Positions 36,836 to 45,652 of a DNA stretch of 64,000 bases are shown here, piece after piece (within the stretch, counting starts at the first letter, position 1; the number at the start of each line of letters is the position of its first letter). The stretch comes from Mycobacterium sp. E2733 (GTDB taxonomy: Bacteria; Actinomycetota; Actinomycetes; Mycobacteriales; Mycobacteriaceae). The notes below the pieces were generated by a model. That model was not told where the DNA came from. It saw nothing but the letters and a program-made list of their open reading frames with translations, and searched no databases. Location: NCBI RefSeq assembly GCF_001667585.1, contig NZ_LZJZ01000131.1:1-64000 (forward strand), written 5' to 3'. The translations under genes were made by a program, and so were the position numbers.

Positions 36836-36851
36836 GTCAACGCTTGTTGGC
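36836..36851. promoter_or_regulatory. Putative TetR operator 1
   Basis: GTCAACGCTTGTTGGC contains the inverted repeat CAAC-N4-GTTG (36838-36849). It lies between the divergent monooxygenase and TetR genes, 27 bases upstream of the monooxygenase start. The same 16-base pattern recurs 48 bases away. Confidence 0.6.
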
Positions 36852-36883
36852 ATACCTCCATGCTTGCGCGCCGACCGAACTAT

Positions 36884-36899
36884 GTCAACAGTTGTTGGC
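36884..36899. promoter_or_regulatory. Putative TetR operator 2
   Basis: GTCAACAGTTGTTGGC contains the inverted repeat CAAC-N4-GTTG (36886-36897) and matches operator 1 at 14 of 16 positions. A third half-site copy (ACACTTGTTGGC, 36902-36913) abuts the TetR start codon. Repeated sites in a divergent promoter are typical of an autoregulating TetR protein. Confidence 0.6.
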
Positions 36900-36913
36900 C
36901 TACACTTGTTGGC

Positions 36914-37465
36914 ATGAGAAGGTCGTCGGACGAGACAAAGGCGGTGATCCTGGCGGCGGCCCGCGAGCGGTTCGGCGCGGTCGGGTTCCAGGGCGCGACG
37001 ATCCGCGCCATCGCCGCCGACGCGGGGATCGATCCCGCGATGGTCATGCGGTACTACGGCAGCAAGGACAAGTTGTTCGCCGCGGCGGCCGAGTTCGACT
37101 TGCGGTTTCCCGACTTCGCCGCGACCGATCCGGCGCAGGTCGGGCGGTCGTTGGTGCGGCACTTTCTCGAACGCTGGGAGGGCGACGAGGCGCTCGTCAT
37201 CCTGTTGCGGTCCAGCGCCACCAACGGCGAAGCGGCGCAACGGATGCAGGAGATCTTCGGAACCCAGATCCGGCCGCTGGTCAGCTCGCTTGTGCCGTCG
37301 GAGGAAGTCGCCGTGCGGGCGGGGCTCATCGCCACGCAGATCCTGGGGATGGCGTTGTGCCGCTTCGTGTTACGGCTACCACCGGTCGTCGAGATGACCC
37401 GCGACGAAATCGTCGACTGGCTCGGCCCGACCATTCAGCGCTACCTCGGGCTACCGGACGACTGA
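36914..37465 (+). CDS. TetR-family transcriptional repressor
   Basis: The 183-residue protein has an N-terminal TetR HTH (DETKAVILAAARERFGAVGF, then GATIRAIAADAGIDPAMVMR, then YYGSKDKLF). An all-helical ligand-binding C-terminal domain follows. The ATG at 36914 directly follows the third operator-like half site, so the leader is very short or the operator overlaps it. Divergence from the flavin monooxygenase gene suggests that is its main target. The ligand is unknown. Confidence 0.9.
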   Translation: MRRSSDETKAVILAAARERFGAVGFQGATIRAIAADAGIDPAMVMRYYGSKDKLFAAAAEFDLRFPDFAATDPAQVGRSLVRHFLERWEGDEALVILLRSSATNGEAAQRMQEIFGTQIRPLVSSLVPSEEVAVRAGLIATQILGMALCRFVLRLPPVVEMTRDEIVDWLGPTIQRYLGLPDD

Positions 37466-37472
37466 CTGGCGA

Positions 37473-37525
37473 GACATAAACCACGGTGACGTTTGGCGGC
37501 GTGTCGAGTGCGTGGTTTACGTGTC
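37473..37525. repeat. Long inverted repeat between convergent genes
   Basis: GACATAAACCACG (37473-37485) pairs with CGTGGTTTACGTGTC (37511-37525), giving about 13 base pairs with a two-base bulge and a 25-base loop. It fills the gap between convergent TetR and accD3 genes and could end transcripts from both sides. It has no T tract. The TAAACCACG arm may be an interspersed repeat. Confidence 0.5.
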
Positions 37526-37545
37526 GTGAGCCGCCCGGCCGCCGT

Positions 37546-39018
37546 TCAGGGCAATCCGATGCGCCGATAGCGCTGTAAGCGGGCCGTCAGCCGCTCGCCG
37601 GCCGGCAGCGCGCGCAGCGCCTGCACCTCGGCGGCGATGGCGCGCGAGAGTCGCTGGCAGAACTCGACCGGTTCGTCGGCGGCGTCGGGATGCTCCGGCA
37701 CGACGGCGTCCACGATGCCCGACGCCACCAATTCGGCCGACCGGATGCCCTGCGCCGCAGCGAGTTCGGCGGCGTGATCGGTGTCGCGGAAGACGATCGC
37801 GCTGGCGCCTTCCGGCGGGAGCGGCGCCAGCCAGCCATGCAACGCCGAGAGCACCCGATCGGCGGGCACCATCGCCAGCGCCGGCCCGCCGCTGCCCTGG
37901 CCGAGCAGCACCGACACCGTCGGGGTATCGAGGGTCACAAGCTCGGCCAGGCACTGGGCGATCTGGCCGGCCAGCCCGCCCTGTTCAGCCTCGGCCGACA
38001 GCGCGGGCCCTGCGGTGTCGATCACCAGCACCAGCGGCAGGCGCAGCTCGGCGGCGAGCGCCATGCCGCGCCGGGCCTCGCGCAGGGACGCGGGCCCCAC
38101 CATCCCGCCAGTCACCCGCTGCTGCCCGAGCACCACCGCGGGCTGACCGGCGAAACGGGCCAGCGCCAGCAGGGTCGTCGCCGCTTCTCCCTGCCCGGTG
38201 CCCGAGAGCAGTACCCGATCGGTGGCCCCGTGGCGCAGCAGCAGCCCGACGCCCGGCCGGTCGGGACGGCGGGACGCCACCACCGAATCCCACGCCGGCA
38301 CGTCGGGTAGCGGTTCGGGCGGCGCCGTAGCGGGCAGGGGCTCGGGTGGGTCGGCGATGACGGTCAGCGCGCGGTCCAGCGTGCGCCGCAGCTCGCCGAC
38401 CGGGACGACCCCGTCGACCACGCCGTGGCGCTGCAGGTTCTCCGCCGTCTGGACGCCTTCAGGGAAGGGTTCGCCGTAGAGCAGCTGGTATACCCGGGGC
38501 CCGAGGAAACCGATCAGGGCGCCCGGTTCGGCGACGGTGACGTGGCCGAGCGAACCCCATGACGCGAACACCCCGCCGGTGGTCGGATTGCGCAGGTAGA
38601 CCAGATAGGGCAGGTGGGCCTGCTTGTGCAGGCGGACGGCTGCGGCGATCTTCACCATCTGCAGGAAGGCGACCGTGCCCTCCTGCATGCGGGTGCCCCC
38701 GGAGCTGGGCGAAGCCAGCAGCGGTAGGCCCTCGGAGGTCGCTCGCTGCATCGCGGCGGTGATCCGTTCGGCCGCGGCCACCCCGATCGAGCCGCCCAGG
38801 AAGCCGAACTCGCAGACCACCACCGCCACCCGGCGTCCGCAGATGCGGCCCTCGCCGGTCAGCACCGATTCGTCCAGACCGGTGGCAGCTCGCGCGTCCG
38901 CCAGCTCTTGCGCGTAGGCCTCGCTGACCGGCACCCCGAGCGGCTCGCTGTCCCAGCGGATGAAGGAGCCCTCGTCGAGCACCGCGTCGCGCAGCTGAGC
39001 AGCCGTGATACGACTCAC
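37546..39018 (-). CDS. accD3: Acyl-CoA carboxylase carboxyltransferase AccD3
   Basis: This beta-subunit-type carboxyltransferase transfers CO2 from biotin to acyl-CoA. The 490-residue protein holds two crotonase-like halves. The N-terminal one includes GGSIGVAAAERITAA and SPSSGGTRMQEGTVAFLQM, and the C-terminal one includes GQGEAATTLLALARF and LGQGSGGPALAMVPADRVL. No biotin-carrier or biotin carboxylase domain is present, so it needs a partner alpha subunit. The GTG at 39018 is about 27 bases from the divergent echA6 start. The acyl substrate is not determined. Confidence 0.92.
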   Translation of the reverse strand: MSRITAAQLRDAVLDEGSFIRWDSEPLGVPVSEAYAQELADARAATGLDESVLTGEGRICGRRVAVVVCEFGFLGGSIGVAAAERITAAMQRATSEGLPLLASPSSGGTRMQEGTVAFLQMVKIAAAVRLHKQAHLPYLVYLRNPTTGGVFASWGSLGHVTVAEPGALIGFLGPRVYQLLYGEPFPEGVQTAENLQRHGVVDGVVPVGELRRTLDRALTVIADPPEPLPATAPPEPLPDVPAWDSVVASRRPDRPGVGLLLRHGATDRVLLSGTGQGEAATTLLALARFAGQPAVVLGQQRVTGGMVGPASLREARRGMALAAELRLPLVLVIDTAGPALSAEAEQGGLAGQIAQCLAELVTLDTPTVSVLLGQGSGGPALAMVPADRVLSALHGWLAPLPPEGASAIVFRDTDHAAELAAAQGIRSAELVASGIVDAVVPEHPDAADEPVEFCQRLSRAIAAEVQALRALPAGERLTARLQRYRRIGLP

Positions 39019-39045
39019 GACACGAGGCTATATAGGGTGGCTGCC

Positions 39046-39777
39046 ATGATCGGTGTTACCCAGGCCGAAGCCGTGCTGACGATTGAGCTGCAGCGGCCCG
39101 AGCGCCGCAACGCGCTGAATTCACAGCTCGTCGAGGAGCTGCGGGAGGCGTTCCAGAAGGCGAGCGACGGCTCCGTTCGGGCCATCGTGCTGACCGGCCA
39201 GGGGACCGCGTTCTGCGCCGGCGCGGACCTGAGCGGCGACGCGTTCGCCGCCGACTACCCGGACCGGCTCATCGAGCTGCACAAAGTGATGGATACCACG
39301 CTGATCCCGGTGATCGCCGCCATCAACGGCCCCGCCATCGGCGCGGGGCTGCAGCTGGCCATGCAATGCGATCTGCGGGTCGTCGCACCGGACGCGTTCT
39401 TTCAATTTCCGACGTCGAAATACGGTCTGGCGCTTGATAACTGGAGCATCCGGCGGTTGTCTTCGCTGGTCGGTCACGGGCGGGCCCGCGCGATGCTGCT
39501 GGCCGCGGAGAAGCTGACCGCCGATGCGGCGCTGCAGACCGGAATGGCCAACCGCATCGGAACGCTGGCCGACGCCCAAGCGTGGGCCACCGAGATCGCC
39601 GGCCTGGCACCGCTGGCGATTCAGCATGCCAAGCGGGTGCTGAACGACGACGGCGCCATCGAGGAGGCCGGGCCCGTGCACAAGGAGCTCTTCGAGAGAG
39701 CGTGGGCGAGCCAGGACGTGATCGAGGCGCAGGTCGCCCGCATCGAGAAGCGACCGCCGAAGTTCCAGGGGGCCTGA
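39046..39777 (+). CDS. echA6: EchA6, crotonase-fold acyl-CoA binding protein
   Basis: This 243-residue enoyl-CoA hydratase family member begins MIGVTQAEAVLTIELQRPER and carries the oxyanion-hole segments FCAGADLSGDAFAADYPD and AINGPAIGAGLQLAMQCDLRV. In M. tuberculosis EchA6 lacks the usual catalytic glutamates. It works as a shuttle delivering fatty acyl groups to FAS-II for mycolic acid synthesis, and it is the target of THPP compounds. The ATG at 39046 gives the known length. The metallo-hydrolase gene begins six bases downstream. Confidence 0.95.
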   Translation: MIGVTQAEAVLTIELQRPERRNALNSQLVEELREAFQKASDGSVRAIVLTGQGTAFCAGADLSGDAFAADYPDRLIELHKVMDTTLIPVIAAINGPAIGAGLQLAMQCDLRVVAPDAFFQFPTSKYGLALDNWSIRRLSSLVGHGRARAMLLAAEKLTADAALQTGMANRIGTLADAQAWATEIAGLAPLAIQHAKRVLNDDGAIEEAGPVHKELFERAWASQDVIEAQVARIEKRPPKFQGA

Positions 39778-39782
39778 TCGCC

Positions 39783-40895
39783 ATGCTGCGGGGGGCGCTG
39801 CGACTGGCCGCCGGCACGGCTTCGCTGGCGGCCGGCGGCTGGGTAGTGCGGGCGCTGCACGGCGCGCCTGCCGCCCTCGGCGCCCATCCCGTCGCGATCA
39901 GGGCGGTGGCGGAGGGGTCACCGAACTACCGTGACGGCGCATTCGTCAACCTCGACCCCGCGTCCAATCTCATGATGGATCGCGAAGAACTGCGGCTGGT
40001 CGCGTGGGAGCTCATCGGCAGCCGGGGCGTGAGCCGGCCGGCTGCGCCAATCCCGTTGGCCGCGCCGGCGATCTTCGACGGTGACCCCGGCCGGCTCGCC
40101 GTCAGCTGGTTCGGTCACTCGACGGCGCTGCTGGAAATCGACGGTTACCGGGTGCTCACCGATCCGGTCTGGAGCGACCGATGCTCACCGTCGGACATCG
40201 TCGGACCGCAGCGGCTGCACCCGCCGCCGGTGCAATTGGAAGGGTTGCCCGCCGTCGACGCGGTGGTGATCAGCCATGACCACTACGACCACCTCGATAT
40301 CGACACGGTGACCGCGCTGGCCCACACGCAGCGGGCCCCGTTCTTCGTGCCGCTCGGTGTCGGCGCCCATCTGCGCGCCTGGGGGATACCGGAGCACCGC
40401 ATCGTCGAGCTCGATTGGCATCAGAGCGGCCTGGTCGACGAGCTGACCGTGACTTGCTTACCGGCGCGGCACTTTTCGGGCCGCTTCCTGGACCGCAACA
40501 CCACGTTGTGGGCGTCGTGGGCCTTCGCCGGTCCGAATCATCGCGCCTACTTCGGCGGCGACACGGGCTACACCCAGAGCTTTGCGCAGATCGGCGCCGA
40601 CCATGGACCGTTCGACCTGACGCTGTTGCCCATCGGCGCCTACAACACCGCGTGGCCGGACGTCCACATGAACCCCGAGGAAGCGGTCCGGGCGCACCTG
40701 GACCTCACCGGCGATGGACTGCTCGTGCCGATTCATTGGGGCACGTTCCGGCTGGCTCCCCATCCGTGGGCTGAGCCGGTCGAACGTTTGCTCGCCGCTG
40801 CGGAACCGGAACGGGTCGAAGTGGCGGTCCCCGCCCCCGGCCAACGCGTCGATCGCGCGGCGCCGCCGAAATCGAATCCCTGGTGGAGGCTCTGA
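39783..40895 (+). CDS. Metallo-beta-lactamase-fold hydrolase (Rv0906-like, NAPE-PLD-like)
   Basis: The 370-residue protein has an N-terminal hydrophobic/basic segment that may anchor it at the membrane. A metallo-beta-lactamase domain follows, with the H165-x-H167-x-D169-H170 motif (SHDHYDH). Downstream metal ligands are in LPARHFSGR, YFGGDTGYT and LVPIHWGTF. The spacing and the WFGHSTALLEIDGYRVLTDPVWS opening resemble N-acyl-phosphatidylethanolamine phospholipase D and outer-membrane UlaG/RomA-type hydrolases. It follows echA6 closely, so a lipid substrate is plausible, but this is inference. Confidence 0.9.
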   Translation: MLRGALRLAAGTASLAAGGWVVRALHGAPAALGAHPVAIRAVAEGSPNYRDGAFVNLDPASNLMMDREELRLVAWELIGSRGVSRPAAPIPLAAPAIFDGDPGRLAVSWFGHSTALLEIDGYRVLTDPVWSDRCSPSDIVGPQRLHPPPVQLEGLPAVDAVVISHDHYDHLDIDTVTALAHTQRAPFFVPLGVGAHLRAWGIPEHRIVELDWHQSGLVDELTVTCLPARHFSGRFLDRNTTLWASWAFAGPNHRAYFGGDTGYTQSFAQIGADHGPFDLTLLPIGAYNTAWPDVHMNPEEAVRAHLDLTGDGLLVPIHWGTFRLAPHPWAEPVERLLAAAEPERVEVAVPAPGQRVDRAAPPKSNPWWRL

Positions 40896-40933
40896 TTCGG
40901 GGTCTGGCAGCTTCCCCACGTTAGAGTTTCGCC

Positions 40934-42511
40934 ATGACGAAACGCGCGGCCGCGGCCGTTGCCACGGTGCTGCTGGGCCTAGCCGGATGTGGGCCGGCGC
41001 AACCGGTATCCCGCCCGCCCGCGCTCTCTGACGCACCGCCCAACGAGGTGTCCGGTCTGGCGATCCCCGCCGGACGCATCGACGAGGCGGTCGCCAAGGT
41101 CGACGGCATGGTCGGCGACCTGATGAAGGGCACCGGCGTCCCGGGCATGGCCGTGGCCATCGTCCGCGGGGGAAACGTACTGTACGCCAAGGGTTTCGGC
41201 ATCAAGGATGTGACCAAGGGACAGGCCCAGGACAACAAGGTGGACGCCGACACCGTCTTTCAGTTGGCCTCGGTGTCCAAGTCGGTCGGTTCGACGGTGG
41301 TCGCACGTGAAGTCAGCGACAATGTCGTCGCGTGGGACACCCCGGTGGCGTCGAAGCTGCCGTGGTTCACGTTGAGCGATCCCTACGTCACCGCCCACGT
41401 CACCGTCGCCGACCTGTATTCGCATCGCTCCGGGCTGCCCGACCACGCCGGTGACAAACTCGAAGATCTGGGCTACGACCGTCGACAGACCCTCGAACGG
41501 CTGAAGTTTCTGCCGTTGGCCCCGTTTCGAATCAGCTACGCCTACACCAACTATGGAGTGACCGCAGCGGCCGAGGCGGTGGCGGCCGCGGCGGGCAAGT
41601 CATGGGAGGACCTGTCCGACGAGGTGCTCTACCGCCCCCTGGGGATGACGTCGACCAGTTCGCGGTTCGCCGACTTCCTCGCCCGGCCCAACCACGCGGT
41701 CAATCACATCAAGATCGCCGACAAGTGGGAGGCCCGATTCCAGCGCGATCCGGATCCGCAGTCACCCGCGGGCGGAGTGAGCTCGTCGGTGAACGACATG
41801 GCCCACTGGCTGATGATGTTGTTGGGCAACGGAACTTACAGCGGTCGGCGCATCGCGTCGCCGGAGGCCCTGCTGGCCGCCACCAGCCCGCAGATGGTTT
41901 CCGCGCCCGCAAGGACGCCCAAGGCGCGCGCCGGGTTCTACGGATACGGCTTCAACGCGTCGGTCGACTCGTCTGGGCGCACCGAATACAGCCACTCAGG
42001 CGCATTCGATTTGGGGGCGGCGACAAACTTCGTGGTGATGCCCTCGGAGGACGTGGGCATCATCGCGCTGACGAACGGCGCGCCCTACGGCATCCCGGAA
42101 ACGCTCACCACCGAATTCATGGATCTCGTGCAGTACGGCCAGATTCGTGAGGATTGGGCGGCTCTGTACAAGAAGGCGATCGGTTGGCTGAACAACCCGG
42201 AGGGGTCGCTGGTCGGCAAGCAGCCACCGGCCAACCCGGCGCCGGCCAGGCCGCTCGGCGACTACGCCGGCGTGTATGCCAGCGAATACTGGGGCCCGGC
42301 CGTCGTCACCGAACACGATGGTTCCCTCCAGCTGGCGATGGGTCCCAAGAACCGGACGGTCAGGCTGACGCACTGGGACGGCGACACCTTCACCTTCGGT
42401 TTGACCGACGAAAACGCCCCGCCCGGAACGATTTCCAAGGCAACCTTCGCGGGAACCACGCTGAACCTGGAGTACTACGACTCGGACAAGCTGGGAACGT
42501 TCGCCCGATGA
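40934..42511 (+). CDS. Lipoprotein serine hydrolase of the beta-lactamase class C/PBP fold (Rv0907-like)
   Basis: The 525-residue lipoprotein has signal peptide MTKRAAAAVATVLLGLAGC with lipobox LAGC and lipidated C19. The catalytic domain has S113-x-x-K116 (ASVSKS), the Tyr motif YTNYG and an HSG triad near residue 355. A C-terminal lipocalin-like extension of about 100 residues follows. It probably hydrolyses a peptide, an ester or a cell-wall bond outside the membrane. The stop overlaps the ctpE start (ATGA). Confidence 0.9.
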   Translation: MTKRAAAAVATVLLGLAGCGPAQPVSRPPALSDAPPNEVSGLAIPAGRIDEAVAKVDGMVGDLMKGTGVPGMAVAIVRGGNVLYAKGFGIKDVTKGQAQDNKVDADTVFQLASVSKSVGSTVVAREVSDNVVAWDTPVASKLPWFTLSDPYVTAHVTVADLYSHRSGLPDHAGDKLEDLGYDRRQTLERLKFLPLAPFRISYAYTNYGVTAAAEAVAAAAGKSWEDLSDEVLYRPLGMTSTSSRFADFLARPNHAVNHIKIADKWEARFQRDPDPQSPAGGVSSSVNDMAHWLMMLLGNGTYSGRRIASPEALLAATSPQMVSAPARTPKARAGFYGYGFNASVDSSGRTEYSHSGAFDLGAATNFVVMPSEDVGIIALTNGAPYGIPETLTTEFMDLVQYGQIREDWAALYKKAIGWLNNPEGSLVGKQPPANPAPARPLGDYAGVYASEYWGPAVVTEHDGSLQLAMGPKNRTVRLTHWDGDTFTFGLTDENAPPGTISKATFAGTTLNLEYYDSDKLGTFAR

Positions 42512-44880
42512 TCGCCGGCCTGACCGATGCCGAGGTGGCGCAGCGGGTCGCTGACGGCAAGAGCAACGCGGTCCGGGAACGCGCCACCCGCAGCATCACG
42601 GACATCGTGCGGGCGAACGTCTTTACCCGGATCAACGCGATACTTGGGGTGCTGCTGCTGATCGTACTGGCGACGGGCTCGCTGATCAACGGGATGTTCG
42701 GCCTGCTCATCATCGCGAACAGTGTCGTCGGCATGGTTCAGGAGATCCGTGCCAAACAGACGCTAGATGCGCTGGCCATCGTCGGACAGGCGAAACCGTT
42801 GGTGCGCAGGCAGTCCGGGACGCGCACCCTGGCACCATCCGAGGTGGTGCTCGACGACATCATCGAACTGGGGCCCGGGGACCAAGTCGTGGTCGACGGC
42901 GAGATCGTCGAGGAGGCGAACCTGGAGGTCGACGAGTCGTTGCTGACCGGGGAGGCCGACCCGATGGCGAAGGGCATCAGGGACGCGGTCATGTCGGGCA
43001 GCTTCGTCGTCGCCGGCACGGGCGCCTACCGCGCCACCAAGGTCGGGCCGGAGGCATACGCGGCCAAGCTGGCCGAGGAGGCCAGCAAGTTCACGTTGGT
43101 CAAATCCGAACTGCGCAATGGGATTAACCGTATCCTGCAGTTCATCACCTACCTGTTGGTGCCGGCGGGTCTGCTGACTATCTACACCCAGTTCTTCACC
43201 ACCCACGCGGGCTGGCGACAGTCCGTGCTCCGGACGGTGGGCGCGCTGGTGCCGATGGTGCCGGAAGGCCTGGTCTTGCTGACGTCGGTCGCGTTCGCGG
43301 TCGGGGTGATCCGGCTCGGGCAGCGCCGTTGCCTGGTGCAGGAGCTGCCCGCTATCGAGGGCCTCGCCCGGGTCGATGTGGTCTGCGCGGACAAGACGGG
43401 CACCCTGACCGAGAACGGCATGCGCGTCGCGGCCGTCGAAGAACTCGACGCGGCGCAGCGCGACGGGGTCGCGGACGCGCTGGCGGCGTTGGCCGCCGCC
43501 GACCCGCGCCCCAACGCGAGCATGCAGGCGATCGCCGAGACCTACCAGCGCCCACCCCCCTGGATCGCCACGGCCACTGCGCCTTTCAAATCGGCCACCA
43601 AGTGGAGCGGGGTGTCCTTCGGGGACAATGGCAACTGGGTGATCGGGGCGCCGGATGTGCTGCTCGACCCGGCGTCGACGGCGGTCGAACAGGCCGAGCG
43701 GATCGGTGCGCAGGGTTTGCGGGTGTTGCTGGTGGGCACCGGCGACGTCGCCGTCGATCATCCGGACGCGCCAGGCCGCGTTACCCCCGTAGCGCTGGTG
43801 GTTCTCGAGCAACGGGTGCGTCCGGACGCCGCCGAGACGCTGGATTATTTTTCTGAGCAGGATGTTTCGGTAAAGGTGATTTCCGGCGACAACGCGGTGT
43901 CGGTCGGCGCCGTCGCCGACAAGCTCGGACTGCGCGGGGAGACGATGGATGCGCGCCGGCTGCCGGCGGAGCCCGCGCAGTTGGCCGACGCACTGGACAC
44001 CCACACCACGTTCGGCCGGGTGCGGCCCGACCAGAAGCGGGCGATCGTGCACGCCCTGCAATCGCACGGGCACACGGTCGCGATGACCGGCGACGGCGTC
44101 AACGACGTGCTGGCCCTCAAGGATGCCGACATCGGTGTCGCGATGGGCTCCGGCAGCCCGGCATCGCGTGCCGTCGCGCAGATCGTGTTGCTGGACAACA
44201 GGTTTGCCACCCTGCCATATGTCGTCGCCGAGGGCCGGCGGGTAATCGGCAACATCGAGCGGGTCGCCAACCTGTTCTTGACCAAGACCGTCTATTCGGT
44301 GCTGCTGGCGCTGCTCGTCGGCATCGAATGCCTGTTTGCCAAACCGCTCCAAGCCGATCCCCTGCTGTATCCGTTCCAGCCGATTCACGTCACCATCGCG
44401 GCGTGGTTCACCATCGGAATCCCGTCGTTCATCCTGTCCCTCGCCCCCAACAACGAACGCGCCTACCCGGGCTTCGTGCGGCGGGTGCTGAGCTCGGCCC
44501 TGCCCTCCGGGCTCATCGTCGGCACCGCGACTTTCGCGTCCTACCTGCTGGCCTATCACGGCCGGCACGCGACGTTCCAGCAACAGGAGCAGGCGTCGAC
44601 CGCGGCCCTGATCACGCTGCTGATGTCGGCGGTGTGGGTACTCGCGGTGGTCGCGCGCCCCTACCAGTGGTGGCGGGTCGCGCTGGTGGTCGCCTCCGGC
44701 CTGGCCTATGTGGTGATCTTCAGCATCCCGCTGGCCCGCCGGGCGTTCTTGCTCGACCCCTCCGATGTCGTGGTGACCTCGACCGCGGTGGGGATCGGCC
44801 TGCTGGGCGCCGGCGCCATCGAGGCGATGTGGTGGATCCGGGCACGGCTGCTGGGCATGCAGCCGCGGCTGTGGCGCTAA
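42508..44880 (+). CDS. ctpE: P-type cation ATPase CtpE
   Basis: This is a membrane ion pump that M. smegmatis work links to calcium uptake. The 790-residue protein has about eight to ten helices. The actuator motif is LTGEADPMAKG, and the phosphorylation site is D295 in CADKTGTLTEN. The nucleotide and hinge motifs are KWSG and MTGDGVNDVLALKDADIG. Helix 4 has the MVPEGLV proline. No N-terminal heavy-metal-binding domain is present. The start overlaps the upstream lipoprotein gene, and the antitoxin/toxin pair follows after 42 bases. Confidence 0.95.
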   Translation: MIAGLTDAEVAQRVADGKSNAVRERATRSITDIVRANVFTRINAILGVLLLIVLATGSLINGMFGLLIIANSVVGMVQEIRAKQTLDALAIVGQAKPLVRRQSGTRTLAPSEVVLDDIIELGPGDQVVVDGEIVEEANLEVDESLLTGEADPMAKGIRDAVMSGSFVVAGTGAYRATKVGPEAYAAKLAEEASKFTLVKSELRNGINRILQFITYLLVPAGLLTIYTQFFTTHAGWRQSVLRTVGALVPMVPEGLVLLTSVAFAVGVIRLGQRRCLVQELPAIEGLARVDVVCADKTGTLTENGMRVAAVEELDAAQRDGVADALAALAAADPRPNASMQAIAETYQRPPPWIATATAPFKSATKWSGVSFGDNGNWVIGAPDVLLDPASTAVEQAERIGAQGLRVLLVGTGDVAVDHPDAPGRVTPVALVVLEQRVRPDAAETLDYFSEQDVSVKVISGDNAVSVGAVADKLGLRGETMDARRLPAEPAQLADALDTHTTFGRVRPDQKRAIVHALQSHGHTVAMTGDGVNDVLALKDADIGVAMGSGSPASRAVAQIVLLDNRFATLPYVVAEGRRVIGNIERVANLFLTKTVYSVLLALLVGIECLFAKPLQADPLLYPFQPIHVTIAAWFTIGIPSFILSLAPNNERAYPGFVRRVLSSALPSGLIVGTATFASYLLAYHGRHATFQQQEQASTAALITLLMSAVWVLAVVARPYQWWRVALVVASGLAYVVIFSIPLARRAFLLDPSDVVVTSTAVGIGLLGAGAIEAMWWIRARLLGMQPRLWR

Positions 44881-44922
44881 CGGCCGGGCCAAGTAGGATT
44901 TCGGCGGGGAAAGGACGGGTAC

Positions 44923-45111
44923 ATGGGATTCCTGGACAAGGCCAAAGACCTGTTGTCGCAGAACGCCGACAAGGTCGGGACCGCTATCGACAAGGCCGGC
45001 GAATTCGTCGACGAGAAGACGCAGGGCAAGTACTCCGACACCATCCATAAAGTGCAGGAAGAGGCCAAGAAAGCGGCCGAGTCCGCGGCTAAAGGCGACG
45101 ACCAGAACTGA
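44923..45111 (+). CDS. MT0933-like antitoxin (Rv0909-like)
   Basis: The 62-residue, highly charged, amphipathic helical protein (MGFLDKAKDLLSQNADKVGT) resembles the mycobacterial MT0933-type antitoxin family. It is separated by four bases from the SRPBCC gene, a typical toxin-antitoxin layout. Rv0909-Rv0910 is a described toxin-antitoxin pair in M. tuberculosis. The ATG at 44923 follows GGGGAAAGG. Confidence 0.87.
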   Translation: MGFLDKAKDLLSQNADKVGTAIDKAGEFVDEKTQGKYSDTIHKVQEEAKKAAESAAKGDDQN

Positions 45112-45115
45112 GCTC

Positions 45116-45589
45116 ATGGCGAAACTCTCCGGATCCATCGACGTCCCGCTGCCACCCGAGGTGGCCTGGAAGCATGCCTCCGACCTGTCCCGGTACAAGG
45201 ATTGGCTGACCATTCACCGGGTATGGCGCAGCAAACTGCCCGACGGCATCGACAAGGGCACGGTCGTGGAGTCGATCGTCGAAGTCAAGGGCATGTACAA
45301 CCGGATCAGGTGGACGGTCGTGCGCTACAAGCCACCGGAAGGGATGACCCTCAACGGTGACGGCGTCGGCGGCGTCAAGGTCAAGCTGATGGCCAAAGTT
45401 CAGCCCGCGGAAGAGGGCTCGATCGTCAGCTTCGACGTCCACCTCGGCGGCCCCGCGCTGTTCGGGCCCATCGGCATGATCGTCGCCGCCGCGCTGCGGG
45501 GCGACATCGACATGTCGCTGCAGAACTTCGTCACTGTGTTCACCCGGCCCGACCCCGGCATGAACGGTTCCGGCGGCGGTCGTCGCTGA
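45116..45589 (+). CDS. SRPBCC-type toxin (Rv0910-like)
   Basis: The 157-residue protein has the START/SRPBCC fold (SGSIDVPLPPEVAWKHASDL, then TLNGDGVGGVKVKLMAKV) and is the toxin partner of the preceding antitoxin in M. tuberculosis. The toxic mechanism of this ligand-binding fold is not explained by sequence, as no nuclease motif is present. The ATG at 45116 lies four bases after the antitoxin stop, indicating coupled translation. Confidence 0.87.
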   Translation: MAKLSGSIDVPLPPEVAWKHASDLSRYKDWLTIHRVWRSKLPDGIDKGTVVESIVEVKGMYNRIRWTVVRYKPPEGMTLNGDGVGGVKVKLMAKVQPAEEGSIVSFDVHLGGPALFGPIGMIVAAALRGDIDMSLQNFVTVFTRPDPGMNGSGGGRR

Positions 45590-45652
45590 CCGACGAGCGC
45601 CACGCTGGCGTGACGTTCCCGGGTCCGTCGGACGTCGGCTAATCTCGCTTGC

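Noticed and set aside
42763..45213. 816-codon minus-strand frame opposite ctpE and the antitoxin/toxin genes
   Set aside because: Antisense shadow. The plus-strand P-type ATPase has every catalytic motif, and the minus frame has none.
45598..45610. CGCCA-CGC-TGGCG hairpin after the toxin gene
   Set aside because: A five-base stem with a three-base loop in GC-rich DNA is expected by chance and lacks a T tract.
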